This document shows positions 50,102 through 59,705 of a stretch of 64,000 nucleotides of DNA, in pieces. Position numbers and translations under genes: made by a program. This DNA is from Streptomonospora litoralis (GTDB lineage Bacteria; Actinomycetota; Actinomycetes; Streptosporangiales; Streptosporangiaceae), in contig NZ_CP036455.1 of the NCBI RefSeq assembly GCF_004323735.1, positions 1,607,101-1,671,100 on the forward strand, read 5' to 3'. A model generated the notes under the pieces. That model saw nothing but the letters and a program-made list of their open reading frames with translations, was not told the origin of the DNA and searched no databases. Each line of letters begins with the position of its first letter. The first letter of the stretch is position 1.

Positions 50102-51132
50102 CCGACCTCCTCCTGCCAGACCCGCCGCTGGCGGGCCAACTCCTCGGTGGGTTCGGCGAAGACGTGCGTGAACAGGTCCGAGCCGGACGGTTCCGCGGCG
50201 GCGCCGACCGCGTCGCGGATGCGCTCGGCCTCGGCGCGGCCCTCGGCTTCGGCCCGCTCGAAGAACGCGGCGTCGGCGTGTCCGGCGGCCTCCAGCGCGG
50301 CGCGGGCCCGCGGCAGCGGGTCGCGTGCGGCCCAGGCCCGCTCCTCCGCGGGATCGCGGTAGCGGGAGGTGTCGTCGGAGGTGGAATGCGGCGCCGCCCG
50401 GTAGGTCAGTGCCTCGACGAGGCTGGGGCCGCCGCCGGAGCGGGCGCGTTCCAGAGCCTCGCGCACGGCGGTGTAGACGGCCGCGGCGTCGTCGCCGTCG
50501 ACGGCCGCGCCGGGCATGCCGTAGCCGGCGGCGCGGGCGGCCACCGACCCGCCGGCGATCTGGCCTTCGTTGGGCACCGACAGCGCCCAGCGGTTGTTCT
50601 GGCAGACGAACACCACGGGTGCGCCCATGACGCCGGCGAGGTTCATGGCCTCGTGCACGTCGCCCTCGGAGCTGGCGCCGTCGCCGAAGTAGGAGATCGC
50701 GCAGCCGCCGCGCCCGGCCAGCTTCTCGCCCAAAGCCCAACCCACGGCGTGCGGTACGGGCCCGCCCACGACCGCGTTGACGGGGGCGAAGCGCGAAGCC
50801 ATGGGGTCGTAGAGGCCGCCGTGCCACAGGGCGCGGTGGCTGGCCATGTAGCCGACCATGTCGACGCCCAGTGTCAGCGCGACCGCCATCTCGCGGTAGG
50901 TGGGGAAGGCGAAGTCGCGGTCGGGGTCCATGGCCGCTGCGCTGCCGACCTGGGCGGCCTCCTGGCCGCGCAGCGAGACGTAGGCGGGAAAGACGCCCTG
51001 GCGCTGCAGCGCCACGGCCTCGGTGTCGAGCAGGCGCGCGGTGAGCATGGTGCGGTACATCCGGCGCGCCTGCTCGGCGGGCAGGGCGGGGCCTGTGCCC
51101 TGCCGGGCCTCTGGCGGCTCGCGGGTCGGCAT
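50098..51132 (-). CDS. 2-oxoacid dehydrogenase E1 alpha subunit (branched-chain type)
   Basis: The 344-residue subunit has the thiamine-diphosphate motif GDGASSEGDVHEAMNLAGVM followed by FVCQNNRWALS, the substrate region FPTYREMAVALTLGVD and the phosphorylation-loop-like HSTSDDTSRYRDPAE found in branched-chain E1-alpha. YVSLRGQEAAQVGSAAAMDP is also typical. ATG 51132 follows GAGGAGA. It is the first gene of the operon, and a long AT-richer leader with a candidate Lrp operator precedes it. Confidence 0.9.
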   Translation of the reverse strand: MPTREPPEARQGTGPALPAEQARRMYRTMLTARLLDTEAVALQRQGVFPAYVSLRGQEAAQVGSAAAMDPDRDFAFPTYREMAVALTLGVDMVGYMASHRALWHGGLYDPMASRFAPVNAVVGGPVPHAVGWALGEKLAGRGGCAISYFGDGASSEGDVHEAMNLAGVMGAPVVFVCQNNRWALSVPNEGQIAGGSVAARAAGYGMPGAAVDGDDAAAVYTAVREALERARSGGGPSLVEALTYRAAPHSTSDDTSRYRDPAEERAWAARDPLPRARAALEAAGHADAAFFERAEAEGRAEAERIRDAVGAAAEPSGSDLFTHVFAEPTEELARQRRVWQEEVG

Positions 51133-51454
51133 GGGGGCGTCTCCTCGGCGGCGGTTCGGCGGTCGAAAACGGTGGCGCGGTGCCCGCCGCATCCACAGTT
51201 CGATTGTGTGCCGAGGATCGACAGATGCGCTAGAGATTCGCGCAAACTGCATACAACAGAGGACGATAGTGGTTAAATGGTCCGCAATCGTCTAACTCAA
51301 GTGATCATGGGTGGCCTCGGGGGAGTGGTGTCCGTTGACGTCGCCGACAGTGGTTCGAACCCGGTGCACCGCGCCGTGCGCCTCTGCGCGGGGCGCCGTC
51401 GCGAGCGGGTGGCGCCGGGTCCGTCGCGGCTGCGGCCCGGCCGCCCCGCGGCAC
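51133..51454. other. Regulatory leader of the E1 operon, 322 bp
   Basis: Bases 51190-51310 are clearly AT-richer than their surroundings and should contain the promoter for the minus-strand E1 operon, including an inverted repeat at 51262-51292. Bases 51320-51454 are GC-rich and hold no feature I recognise. Confidence 0.45.
51262..51292. promoter_or_regulatory. Candidate Lrp operator upstream of E1 operon
   Basis: GACGAT and ATCGTC bound a 31-bp partially symmetric, AT-centred stretch (GTGGTTAAATGGTCCGC inside). A related GACCGCAATGACC sequence occurs about 60 bp before the Lrp gene (near 51945-51960), so both promoters may share a site for that regulator. Confidence 0.35.
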
Positions 51455-51814
51455 TCAGAGGTCGGGCAGCGGGTCGGGCGGCAGCGAAGCCCTGCCCTCC
51501 AGTTCGGCGTCGCAGGCGTTGATCACCGAGACGTACTCGTCGTCGACCTCGAAGGTGTGGCCACCGAGGTGGAACGCCGGGATCAGGTGGGTCTCGACCG
51601 GGCCGATGCGCACACCCCGGGGAAAGACGTGCCAGATGCCCTTCGGGCGGGTGCGGCTCCAGAACCGGTTCACCAGGACGGTCACCGTCGCTTCGGTCAC
51701 CACGAAGACGAAGAACTGCGACTCGTTCCACGAGGCGGGGAAGATGTAGCGGATCTCGGCTCCGGCCGGAAGGAAGCCGCGCGCTCGCTCGCGGATACGG
51801 GGGGAGATGGGCAT
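51455..51814 (-). CDS. Small protein of unknown function
   Basis: A 119-residue, beta-rich soluble protein without signal peptide or membrane helix. It has several aromatic positions (AEIRYIFPASWNESQFFVFV, VLVNRFWSRTRPKGIWHVFP) and ends acidic. The alternating pattern is compatible with a PH-like beta-barrel, but no family can be named. ATG 51814 follows AGGAGGCAC. It sits between the E1 operon and the Lrp gene, divergent from the latter; relation to either is unknown. Confidence 0.7.
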   Translation of the reverse strand: MPISPRIRERARGFLPAGAEIRYIFPASWNESQFFVFVVTEATVTVLVNRFWSRTRPKGIWHVFPRGVRIGPVETHLIPAFHLGGHTFEVDDEYVSVINACDAELEGRASLPPDPLPDL

Positions 51815-52013
51815 CGTGCCTCCTTGCGGTCACCGCACGTGTGCGCCGCGCGTCCTGGCACCATGGTAGAAGCGCCCCCGCCCGCCGCCGAAGGCCGAAT
51901 CCGCGGCGCGGGTGGCGGAAGCGCCGCCCGGCTCCCGATAATTGACCGCAATGACCGCACGTCGATGGTCGCCCGCCCGGCCGTCGCCCGACCGACATCC
52001 CAGGAGTAGGGGA

Positions 52014-52595
52014 ATGGCCGACGGCCGGCAACGGCAGGAACACGGGCGCGCACCGGAGACCGCGGAGCCCGAACGAAGCAGGCCCCTGCGGGCCGCCGCC
52101 GCGGGGGAGGACGGGCCGCGGCCCAAGCGGCGCGACTCGCGGCTGCCCGACGCCACCGACGAGGTCATCATCGGCGCGCTGGCCGACGACGCCCGCACCG
52201 GCATCACCGAGATCGCGGCCATGGCCAACGTGTCGCGGGCGACCGCCTACAACCGCATCAAGCGGCTCACCGACGACGGCGTCATCCGCGGCTACTCCGT
52301 GGTCGCCGACCACGCCCGAATGGGGCTGGGCGTCACCGCGCTCGTGCTGATCTCGGGCAGCCAGCCCGACTGGCGGGCCAACCGCGAGGTGCTGTCCTCC
52401 TACCCCGAGATCGAGTACTGCTGGTACGTCGTGGGCTCGGCCGACATCGTGCTGCTGGTGCGCGTCGCCGACACCGACCAGTTGCGCGACCTGATCCTCA
52501 CCCGCCTCCAGGCGCTGCCCGGCGTCACCTCCACCCAGACGCTGACCGTCATCGACGAGGTGGTCCACCGGCCGGTGGTGAAGCCCGCCGACTGA
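52014..52595 (+). CDS. Lrp/AsnC family regulator, probable regulator of the E1 operon
   Basis: The 193-residue protein has a 45-residue basic, disordered N-terminus, then the AsnC winged helix (ATDEVIIGALADDARTGITE, IAAMANVSRATAYNRIKRLT) and the RAM effector domain (LGVGTALVLISG-type strand, YCWYVVGSADIVLLVRVADT). Its position close to branched-chain E1 genes matches the BkdR regulators that control 2-oxoacid dehydrogenase operons in response to branched-chain amino acids; the ligand is inferred. ATG 52014 follows CAGGAGTAGGGGA. Confidence 0.85.
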   Translation: MADGRQRQEHGRAPETAEPERSRPLRAAAAGEDGPRPKRRDSRLPDATDEVIIGALADDARTGITEIAAMANVSRATAYNRIKRLTDDGVIRGYSVVADHARMGLGVTALVLISGSQPDWRANREVLSSYPEIEYCWYVVGSADIVLLVRVADTDQLRDLILTRLQALPGVTSTQTLTVIDEVVHRPVVKPAD

Positions 52596-52619
52596 GACCG
52601 GCCCCGGCGCGCCCGGAAC

Positions 52620-53192
52620 CTACATCGGCGGCGCAGTCGGCGTCGGGGGCGGCACGAGCAGGAAGGCCACCAGCGAGACCACCAGGAACGCCAGGCCGAT
52701 CAGCACGGTCGCCCCCGCGGTCCAGCGCGTCCACGGGCGGCCGGACTCCCCGGCCAGCCACAGCGCCACCAGGCCCAGCACCACGCCCAGCAGCGCGACC
52801 ACGGCGTCTCCGAGGATCATCCCGGCCACGGCCGAGACCTGGTCCTGGGCGGTCACGCTGGAGAGCATCTGCACCAGCCGCGGCCCCACCAGTGCCGCCG
52901 CGATCGTGATCACCGCGGTGACGGCGAAGGTCTCCGCGACGAACACTCCGTTGAGCAATCCCAACTGGGACCGCGTAGCGGCGCCGGAGGTGCGGGGCTC
53001 CTCGGCCTCCAGCGGCCGCTCGTCATCGCTCTCGGCTGCCTCCAGCGGGTCGCCCTCCTGCTGCGCGCGTTCCCTGCGCGTGGCCCCTGCCGCCGCGCTG
53101 TCCGGCTCATGCGCTTCGGCGTCGGGGCGGTCCCGCTCGGGTTCGCGCCCCGGGCCGCCGGATTCGTCGTCCCTGTTCGATGGCGTGTTCAT
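52620..53192 (-). CDS. Hypothetical membrane protein with acidic cytoplasmic N-terminus
   Basis: The 190-residue product has a first half that is highly polar and acidic (Asp/Glu/Arg rich, about 75 residues, probably disordered), followed by three membrane helices (VAETFAVTAVITIAAALVGP, ILGDAVVALLGVVLGLVALW, AGATVLIGLAFLVVSLVAFL) and a short PPTPTAPP end. I do not recognise the family. ATG 53192 has AGG about 9 bases upstream. It is convergent with the Lrp gene and divergent from phosphoketolase. Confidence 0.7.
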   Translation of the reverse strand: MNTPSNRDDESGGPGREPERDRPDAEAHEPDSAAAGATRRERAQQEGDPLEAAESDDERPLEAEEPRTSGAATRSQLGLLNGVFVAETFAVTAVITIAAALVGPRLVQMLSSVTAQDQVSAVAGMILGDAVVALLGVVLGLVALWLAGESGRPWTRWTAGATVLIGLAFLVVSLVAFLLVPPPTPTAPPM

Positions 53193-53406
53193 CGAGGTCA
53201 ACCTACGTCGGGCCGGACTTCGGCGGTGGGAGCCGCGCCGGAACGGCGCAAGCGTTTCGTCCGCCGGCGGGCATGAACCGAACATGACCTCCGGCCCGAC
53301 TTAGCAGCGCCGCCGCGGGTAGGTGAGACAAACGCGGACGCGGGAAGCGGACGGGGGCCGCGCCAACGACTCCGCCGACCCGAAACGCGGCACAGGGGGA
53401 TCGACG

Positions 53407-55797
53407 ATGACGGACACCACGGAACGAGCCGATACGGCCGCCGGGCGGGCGCTCGGCGACGCCGGACTGCGCCAGGCCGACCTCTACTTCCGAGCGGCCA
53501 ACTACCTCTCGATCGGCCAGATCTACCTGCTGGACAACCCGCTGCTGCGCGAGCCGCTGCAGGCCGAGCACATCAAGCCGCGACTACTGGGCCACTGGGG
53601 CACCGTGCCCGGACTGAACTTCGTCTACGCCCACCTCTCCCGCCAGGTGAAGCGCCGCGGCACCGACATGATGTGGATCGTGGGACCCGGCCACGGCGGG
53701 CCGTCGGCGGTGGCCACCTCCTGGCTCGACGGCACCTACACCGACGTCTACCCGGAGGTCACCCAGGACGCCGCGGGCATGCGCAAGCTGTTCCGGCAGT
53801 TCTCCTTCCCCGGCGGCGTGCCGAGCCACGTAGCCCCCGAGACTCCGGGCTCCATCCACGAGGGCGGCGAGCTGGGTTATTCGCTGTCCCACGCCTACGG
53901 CGCCGCCTTCGACAATCCCGACCTGGTGGTCGCCGCGGTCGTCGGCGACGGCGAAGCCGAGACCGGGCCGCTGGCCGGCAGCTGGACCGCTCACCACTTC
54001 ACCGACCCCCGCCGTGACGGCACGGTGCTCCCCATCCTGCACCTGAACGGCTACAAGATCGCCGGGCCCACCATGCTGGCCCGCATGCCGGAGAGCGACC
54101 TGGTCTCCATGCTGGAGGGTTTCGGCTACCGGCCCCACATCGTCGCCGGCGACGACCCCGCTGAAATGCACCGGACGATGGCCGCCACCTTCGACCGCGT
54201 GCTCGACGAGATCGCCGAGATCAAGGAGGGCGCCGGCCGCGGAGCCGCCCGCGGCGGCGTGCGCTGGCCGATGGTCGTGCTGCGCACCCCCAAGGGCTGG
54301 ACCGGCCCGGCCGAAGTCGACGGCCAGCCGGTCGAGAACACCTGGCGCTCCCACCAGGTGCCGCTGGCCGCCGTGCGCACCGACCCCGACCACCTGCGCC
54401 AGTTGGAGGAGTGGATGCGCTCCTACCGGCCCGAGGAGCTCTTCGACGCCGACGGCGCGCCCGTCGCCGAGAGCACCGCGGTCGTGCCGGACGACATCGA
54501 GCGGCGCATCAGCGGCAACCCGCACGCCAACGGCGGGCTGCTGCTCAAGGACCTCACGATGCCCGACTTCCGCGAACACGCGGTCGAGGTACCCGCACCC
54601 GGCGCGGTGCGGTCCGAGGCCACCCGGGTGCTCGGCGGATTCCTGCGCGACGTCGTCAGAGCCAACCCGCGCACCTTCCGCATCGTGGGCCCCGACGAGA
54701 CGGCGTCCAACCGGCTCGACGCCGTTTTCGAGGAGACCGGCCGCGCCTGGAACATGGCCACGCTGCCCACCGACCGCAACCTCGCGCCCGACGGCCGTGT
54801 CATGGAGACGCTCAGCGAGCACCTCTGCCAAGGCTGGCTGGAGGGCTACCTGCTCACCGGGCGGCACGGCCTGTTCAACAGCTACGAGGCGTTCATCCAC
54901 ATCGTCGACTCGATGTTCAACCAGCACGCCAAGTGGCTCAAGGTCACCCGGGACCTGCCCTGGCGCCGCCCGATCGCCTCACTGAACTACCTGCTCAGCT
55001 CGCATGTGTGGCGCCAGGACCACAACGGTTTCAGCCACCAGGACCCGGGCTTCATCGACCACGTGGTCAACAAGAAGCCCGAGATCATCCGGGTGTACCT
55101 GCCGCCGGACGCCAACACGCTGCTGTCGACGGCCGAACACTGCTTGCGCTCGCGCGACTACGTCAACGTGGTCATCGCCGGCAAGCAGCCGACCTTGAAC
55201 TACATGTCGATGGAAGACGCCATCGCCCACTGCACGCACGGCCTGGGCATCTGGGAGTGGGCGAGCACCGACGCCGGCGTCGAACCCGACGTCGTGCTGG
55301 CCTGCGCCGGCGACGTCCCCACGGTCGAGACGCTGGCCGCCGCCAAGCTGCTCCGCGAACACCTGCCCGATTTGCGGGTGCGCGTGGTCAACGTGGTCGA
55401 CCTGATGCGGCTGCAGCCGGAGGAGGAGCATCCGCACGGGCTGAGCCAGAAGGCGTTCGACGCGATCTTCACCACCGACAAGCCGATCATCTTCGCCTTC
55501 CACGGCTACCCGTGGCTGATCCACCGGCTGACTTACCGCCGCAACGGGCACGGCAACCTGCACGTGCGCGGCTACAAGGAGGAAGGCACCACCACCACGC
55601 CCTTCGACATGGTGATGCTCAACGACCTCGACCGCTTCCACCTGGTCTGCGACGTCATCGACAACATGCCGGGACTGGGCGTCAGCGCCGCGCACCTGCG
55701 CCAGCGGATGCAGAACGAGCGGCTGCGCTGCCGCGCCCACACCCGCGAGTACGGCGACGACGCGCCCGACATCCGGGACTGGACCTGGTCGTCGTGA
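53407..55797 (+). CDS. xfp: Xylulose-5-phosphate/fructose-6-phosphate phosphoketolase
   Basis: The 796-residue thiamine-diphosphate enzyme splits xylulose-5-P or fructose-6-P to acetyl phosphate and a triose or tetrose phosphate. Diagnostic blocks are [92 protein letters not shown] and [23 protein letters not shown] 53407 follows GGGGGA. No acetate kinase or phosphotransacetylase gene is in the window, so the fate of acetyl phosphate is handled elsewhere. Confidence 0.96.
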   Translation: MTDTTERADTAAGRALGDAGLRQADLYFRAANYLSIGQIYLLDNPLLREPLQAEHIKPRLLGHWGTVPGLNFVYAHLSRQVKRRGTDMMWIVGPGHGGPSAVATSWLDGTYTDVYPEVTQDAAGMRKLFRQFSFPGGVPSHVAPETPGSIHEGGELGYSLSHAYGAAFDNPDLVVAAVVGDGEAETGPLAGSWTAHHFTDPRRDGTVLPILHLNGYKIAGPTMLARMPESDLVSMLEGFGYRPHIVAGDDPAEMHRTMAATFDRVLDEIAEIKEGAGRGAARGGVRWPMVVLRTPKGWTGPAEVDGQPVENTWRSHQVPLAAVRTDPDHLRQLEEWMRSYRPEELFDADGAPVAESTAVVPDDIERRISGNPHANGGLLLKDLTMPDFREHAVEVPAPGAVRSEATRVLGGFLRDVVRANPRTFRIVGPDETASNRLDAVFEETGRAWNMATLPTDRNLAPDGRVMETLSEHLCQGWLEGYLLTGRHGLFNSYEAFIHIVDSMFNQHAKWLKVTRDLPWRRPIASLNYLLSSHVWRQDHNGFSHQDPGFIDHVVNKKPEIIRVYLPPDANTLLSTAEHCLRSRDYVNVVIAGKQPTLNYMSMEDAIAHCTHGLGIWEWASTDAGVEPDVVLACAGDVPTVETLAAAKLLREHLPDLRVRVVNVVDLMRLQPEEEHPHGLSQKAFDAIFTTDKPIIFAFHGYPWLIHRLTYRRNGHGNLHVRGYKEEGTTTTPFDMVMLNDLDRFHLVCDVIDNMPGLGVSAAHLRQRMQNERLRCRAHTREYGDDAPDIRDWTWSS

Positions 55798-55855
55798 CAG
55801 CGGCCGCCGGCGCCGCTTAGGGCGCCGCGTCCGCGCCGCGTAAGAGGCCGCGTCC

Positions 55856-55896
55856 GCGCCGGCGGCAGCCCCGGGCCCCGGGGCTGCCGCCGGCGC
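55856..55896. terminator. Strong bidirectional terminator
   Basis: Perfect 19-bp arms (55856-55874 and 55878-55896) with a GCC loop, between convergent phosphoketolase and acyl-CoA oxidase genes. Just before it a 15-bp GC-rich motif (GCCGCGTCCGCGCCG) is repeated twice around 55824-55860. Confidence 0.8.
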
Positions 55897-55901
55897 GGGG
55901 C

Positions 55902-57869
55902 TCAGCCCTGCGCGGCGGCGCGCTGCTCGCGCCGGCGCTCCGCCTCGGCCCCCAGCGCGATGGGCGCCGCCAGCCACTCGTCGGGAAAGCCGAACGTGTC
56001 GACGAGCGCCTCGGCGTGCGGCCGCAGTTCGGCGCACAGCCGGTTCACCTGCTGGGTGACGGTCTTGGCGCGGGTGGCGGTGAGCCGCTCGTGCTCCAGG
56101 AACCAGGCGCGGTCCTCCTCGACCGCCGAGAGCACGAACAGATCGCACACCCGGTCCAGCAGCCTGCGGGTCTCCTGGTCGGTGCACCGGTCGATGGCGG
56201 CGACGAACGCCTCCAGCACGACGCGCTCCATGTGCGCCCGTCCGGCCGCCAGCACGTGGTCCTGGGCGTCGTTGAAGGCGTCGAAGGCCTCGGAACCCGA
56301 GGAGCCGGCCCGGCGCAGCCGCCGCGCCAGCCCGTCCAGCACGTGCTTCTCCCGGTCCTCCAGCAGCTCCAACTGCCATCCGCGGTCGTAGAGGTCGGAC
56401 TCGTCACCGCGGCCCGGGGCGGCACTGACCAGCCGTTCGATCAGCGAGCGCGCCGCGGTGCGCTCGATCACCGCGCCGAGGAACTGCCCGGCGGCGAAGC
56501 GCGCCATGCCCAACGGGTCCAGTTCGCCGAACTCCTGGCGGTAGTTGGTGATCAGACCCCGGGCGACCAGTTGCAGCAGCACCGTGTTGTCGCCCTCGAA
56601 GGTGGTGAAGACGTCGGTGTCGGCCTTGAGCTGGGGCAGCCGGTTCTCCTCCAGGTAGCCGGCCCCGCCGCAGGCTTCGCGGCAGGTCTGGATGGTGTCG
56701 GTGGCGTGCCAGGTGGCCAGCGCCTTGAGCCCCGCGGCGCGTGCCTCCAGTTCGCGCTGGCCGCGCTCGTCGCCCGCGGGTTCGCCGCTGTGCCGCTCGT
56801 GGAGGGTGCCGACGAGCTCCTCCTGGGCGAAGTGCAGGGCGTAGGTGCGGGCCAGCGCGGGCAGCAGCCGGCGCTGATGCGCGCGGTAGTCCAGCAGCGC
56901 GACCTCCTCGCCGGTGTCGGGGCGGTCGAACTGGCGGCGGACCTGCGCGTACTTGACCGCGATCGCCAGGGCGGCCTTGGTGGCGCTGCCCGCCCCGCCG
57001 GCGACGCTGATGCGACCGCGCACCAGGGTGCCCAGCATGGTGAAGAAGCGGCGGTTGTCGCTCTCGATGGGACTGGAGTAGGTGCCGTCGGGGGCGACGT
57101 CGCCGTAGCGGTTGAGCAGCGCCTCGCGGGGCACGCGCACGCCGTCGAACCACAGCCGGCCGTTGTCCACGCCGTTCAGTCCGGCCTTGCGGCCGCAGTC
57201 GCCGATCCGCACGCCGGGCGCGGGGCTGTCGTCGGCGGTGCGGATGGGGACTAGCAGGGCGTGCACGCCGTGGTCGGTGCCCTGAGTGATCAGTCGGGCG
57301 AAGACGACCGCCATCCGCCCGTCGCGCGCGGCGTTGCCGATGTAGTCCTTGCGGGCGGCTTCGTCGGGGGTGGTGACGACGAACTCCTCGGTTCCGGGGT
57401 CGTACTCGGCGGTGGTACGCAGCCCTTGGACGTCGGAGCCGTGCCCGGTCTCGGTCATGGCGAAGCAGCCCGGCAGATCCAGCGACATCAGGCGGTGCAG
57501 GTAGGCCGCGTGGTGGCGCTGGGTGCCCAGCGCCTGGATCGCGCCGCCGAACAGGCCCCACTGCACGCCGACCTTGACCATCAGCGACAGGTCGCACACC
57601 AGCATCTCGAAGGCGACCACCGAACCGCCCACGTCGTCCTGGCCGCCGTAGTCGGCGGAGAAGCCGTAGCTGGACATCTCCGTGGCCGCGATCGTCTTGA
57701 GCTGACCGAGTACCCGTTCGCGGTGCTCCTCGGTGCTCAGATCGGCCACCGGCGCGAACCGCTCGCCGCGCAGCTGCTCCCGCGCGAGGTCGCGGATGTG
57801 CCGCCAGCGGCCGTCCAGCAGTGTGCGCAGCTCGGGCGGATAGGTCGGGCGCTCGTCGGCTGCCGTCAT
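55902..57869 (-). CDS. Acyl-CoA oxidase/dehydrogenase (ACOX type)
   Basis: The 655-residue flavoprotein is longer than ordinary acyl-CoA dehydrogenases (about 380-400) and has the oxidase layout: FAD-binding core with PGCFAMTETGHGSDVQGLRT, SGSA-like RKDYIGNAARDGRMAVVFAR, the FTTFEGDNTVLLQLVARGLI segment typical of acyl-CoA oxidases, and a C-terminal helical ACOX domain. It would introduce the first double bond of fatty acyl-CoA with oxygen as acceptor. ATG 57869 has GGGGGA five bases upstream. It is a single transcription unit. Confidence 0.9.
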   Translation of the reverse strand: MTAADERPTYPPELRTLLDGRWRHIRDLAREQLRGERFAPVADLSTEEHRERVLGQLKTIAATEMSSYGFSADYGGQDDVGGSVVAFEMLVCDLSLMVKVGVQWGLFGGAIQALGTQRHHAAYLHRLMSLDLPGCFAMTETGHGSDVQGLRTTAEYDPGTEEFVVTTPDEAARKDYIGNAARDGRMAVVFARLITQGTDHGVHALLVPIRTADDSPAPGVRIGDCGRKAGLNGVDNGRLWFDGVRVPREALLNRYGDVAPDGTYSSPIESDNRRFFTMLGTLVRGRISVAGGAGSATKAALAIAVKYAQVRRQFDRPDTGEEVALLDYRAHQRRLLPALARTYALHFAQEELVGTLHERHSGEPAGDERGQRELEARAAGLKALATWHATDTIQTCREACGGAGYLEENRLPQLKADTDVFTTFEGDNTVLLQLVARGLITNYRQEFGELDPLGMARFAAGQFLGAVIERTAARSLIERLVSAAPGRGDESDLYDRGWQLELLEDREKHVLDGLARRLRRAGSSGSEAFDAFNDAQDHVLAAGRAHMERVVLEAFVAAIDRCTDQETRRLLDRVCDLFVLSAVEEDRAWFLEHERLTATRAKTVTQQVNRLCAELRPHAEALVDTFGFPDEWLAAPIALGAEAERRREQRAAAQG

Positions 57870-58419
57870 GCGGTCCCCCTTGTCCGGTCGGGGCCTTGTC
57901 GAACCTGATCGGAGCTCGTCCACCGTCGTATGGCCCGCTTCCCCGGAACGTTAGTAGTACTTCGTCGGGTGCCTGATTTCCGTGTACCTATCCGGTCGGC
58001 TCCGTGCTGTTTACGGCGGCGCCCACGATGCGCTGTGCGGCCTTGTTTCCGGGCGGGTGCCAGCGGACACGCGGACGCCCGGTCTTCACCGAGACTGTCT
58101 CTGGAGTCGGTTTCAGCGCGGCGTCGGGCGCGCCACCGGCGGGCACCCTGATGGGCGCGGGCCTGGCCCCGCTCCCGCTCTCGCTGCCGCATTCCCCCAG
58201 GTCGGCCGTCGCCCGGCAGGCCGCAAGGCCGCCCAGCGGACCCCCAGACCTGAACCGCCCGGCCCGCCCGCGCCGGCGCCTCGGCGCCGCCGCCGGGTGT
58301 TCGGATCGGCGTCGGGCGAAGTTCTCCTGCGCTTTCCGCGGCCCGCCGCGCCGCCGATGTTGCAAACCGATCCGGCCGGGGCAGGGATAGTGCTACGTCC
58401 GAGACACGAGGAGTCAGCG
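57870..58419. other. Divergent region between acyl-CoA oxidase and egtA, 550 bp
   Basis: Bases 57930-58020 are AT-richer and presumably contain the acyl-CoA oxidase promoter. The rest is GC-rich without a credible gene. A TAGTGC hexamer at 58388-58393, 27 nt before egtA, is the best -10 candidate for the ergothioneine operon. Confidence 0.4.
58388..58393 (+). promoter_or_regulatory. Candidate -10 element for the egt operon
   Basis: TAGTGC lies 26 nt before the TTG start and before the GAGGAG ribosome site, leaving a short leader. TTGCAA upstream is 22 nt away, too far for a standard -35. Confidence 0.3.
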
Positions 58420-59625
58420 TTGGCCTACCTCACCGAGAACGACGTGCAGGACTACATCAACGGCATCTGTTTCAAGACCGGCCCGCCCGGGCGCGTGGGA
58501 GCAGAGACGGAATGGCTCGTCCGCGACCCGCTCCGGCCGCGCGAACCCGTTCCACTGGATCGGCTGAAACCGATCGTCGACCAGGTCGGGCCACTGCCCG
58601 GCGACAGCACCGTCACCTACGAACCCGGAGGGCAGCTTGAGCTCAGCTCGCCGCCCCTCCCCGGCCCCGGGGCCGCACACGCCGCCCTCGCCGCCGACCT
58701 CACCCTGATCCGCGACCGGCTGCACGCCGCCGGGCTGGCCCTGGACGGAAACGGCCTCGACCCGCGCAGGCCCCCGGTCCGCCAACTCTCCCTCCCGCGC
58801 TACACCGCGATGGAGGACTACTTCCACTCCGCCGGCTGCCGCACCGGGCCGCTGATGATGTGCAGCACCGCGTCGCTGCAGGTGTGCCTGGACATCGGCG
58901 CCGACGCCGAGGACGCCGCCCGCCGCTGGCGCCTCGCCAACCGGCTCGGTCCGCTGTTCGTCGCCGCCTTCGCCAACTCGCCCATCCACCGGGGCCGCAG
59001 TACCGGCTGGCGGTCCACGCGCTGGGCCATCTGGGACGCGATCGACCCCACGCGCACCAGCCCGGTCGCCTGCGGCGACCCCGTCACCGCCTGGACCGGC
59101 TACGCGCTGCGGGCCAAGCTCATGACCATCCGCGACGACGACCGCCCGTGGGTGGTCGACCCCGGTATCGCCTTCGGCCAATGGCTGTCCGAGGGCGTGC
59201 CGCGCCCGCCCACCCGCGACGACCTCGTCTACCACCTGAGCACCCTGTTCCCGCCGGTGCGGCCGCGCGGCTGGCTGGAGTTCCGGATGATCGACGCGCT
59301 GCCCGAGCGCTGGTGGCCGGTGCCCATAGCCGTCGCCGCCGCCCTGGTGGACGACCCGGTGGCCGCCGCGACCGCGGAGGAGGCCCTCGATCGACTCGGC
59401 CGGGGCGCCGAGCCCGACCGCGTCCTGTGGGCCCGCGCCGCCCGCGCCGCACTGACCGACCCCGCCCTGGCGGCGTGCGCGCGCACCTGCTTCACCGCGG
59501 CCGCCGAGGCGCTGGGGCGCCTGGACTCCGCCGAGCTGGCGGACGTCGTCGACGACTACCGCGAGCACTTCGTCGAGCGCGGGCGCTGCCCCGCCGACCT
59601 GCAGAGCCTGGACAAGGCGGCATAG
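58420..59625 (+). CDS. egtA: Ergothioneine biosynthesis glutamate--cysteine ligase
   Basis: The 401-residue GCS2-type ligase makes gamma-glutamylcysteine, the sulphur donor for ergothioneine. Blocks VGAETEWLVRDP, YEPGGQLELSSPPLPGPGAA, YFHSAGCRTGPLMMCSTASL, RSTRWAIWDAIDPTRTSPVA and WLEFRMIDALPERWWPVPIA match EgtA. TTG 58420 is the start: GAGGAG lies 7 bases upstream and the next in-frame candidates would lengthen it with noise. Followed 80 bp later by egtB. Confidence 0.93.
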   Translation: MAYLTENDVQDYINGICFKTGPPGRVGAETEWLVRDPLRPREPVPLDRLKPIVDQVGPLPGDSTVTYEPGGQLELSSPPLPGPGAAHAALAADLTLIRDRLHAAGLALDGNGLDPRRPPVRQLSLPRYTAMEDYFHSAGCRTGPLMMCSTASLQVCLDIGADAEDAARRWRLANRLGPLFVAAFANSPIHRGRSTGWRSTRWAIWDAIDPTRTSPVACGDPVTAWTGYALRAKLMTIRDDDRPWVVDPGIAFGQWLSEGVPRPPTRDDLVYHLSTLFPPVRPRGWLEFRMIDALPERWWPVPIAVAAALVDDPVAAATAEEALDRLGRGAEPDRVLWARAARAALTDPALAACARTCFTAAAEALGRLDSAELADVVDDYREHFVERGRCPADLQSLDKAA

Positions 59626-59705
59626 ACACCCATCACTTCGGCGACCGCCGCGGGCGGCGCGTGCCCGGAATCGGCCGCGCCCGCGGCGAGCGAGGAGGAG
59701 ACGAC

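Noticed and set aside
51345-51375. tRNA-like T-loop (GGTTCGAACCC) downstream of the Lrp/E1 leader
   Set aside because: The flanking bases do not form a T-stem, and no acceptor, D or anticodon arms can be drawn around it.
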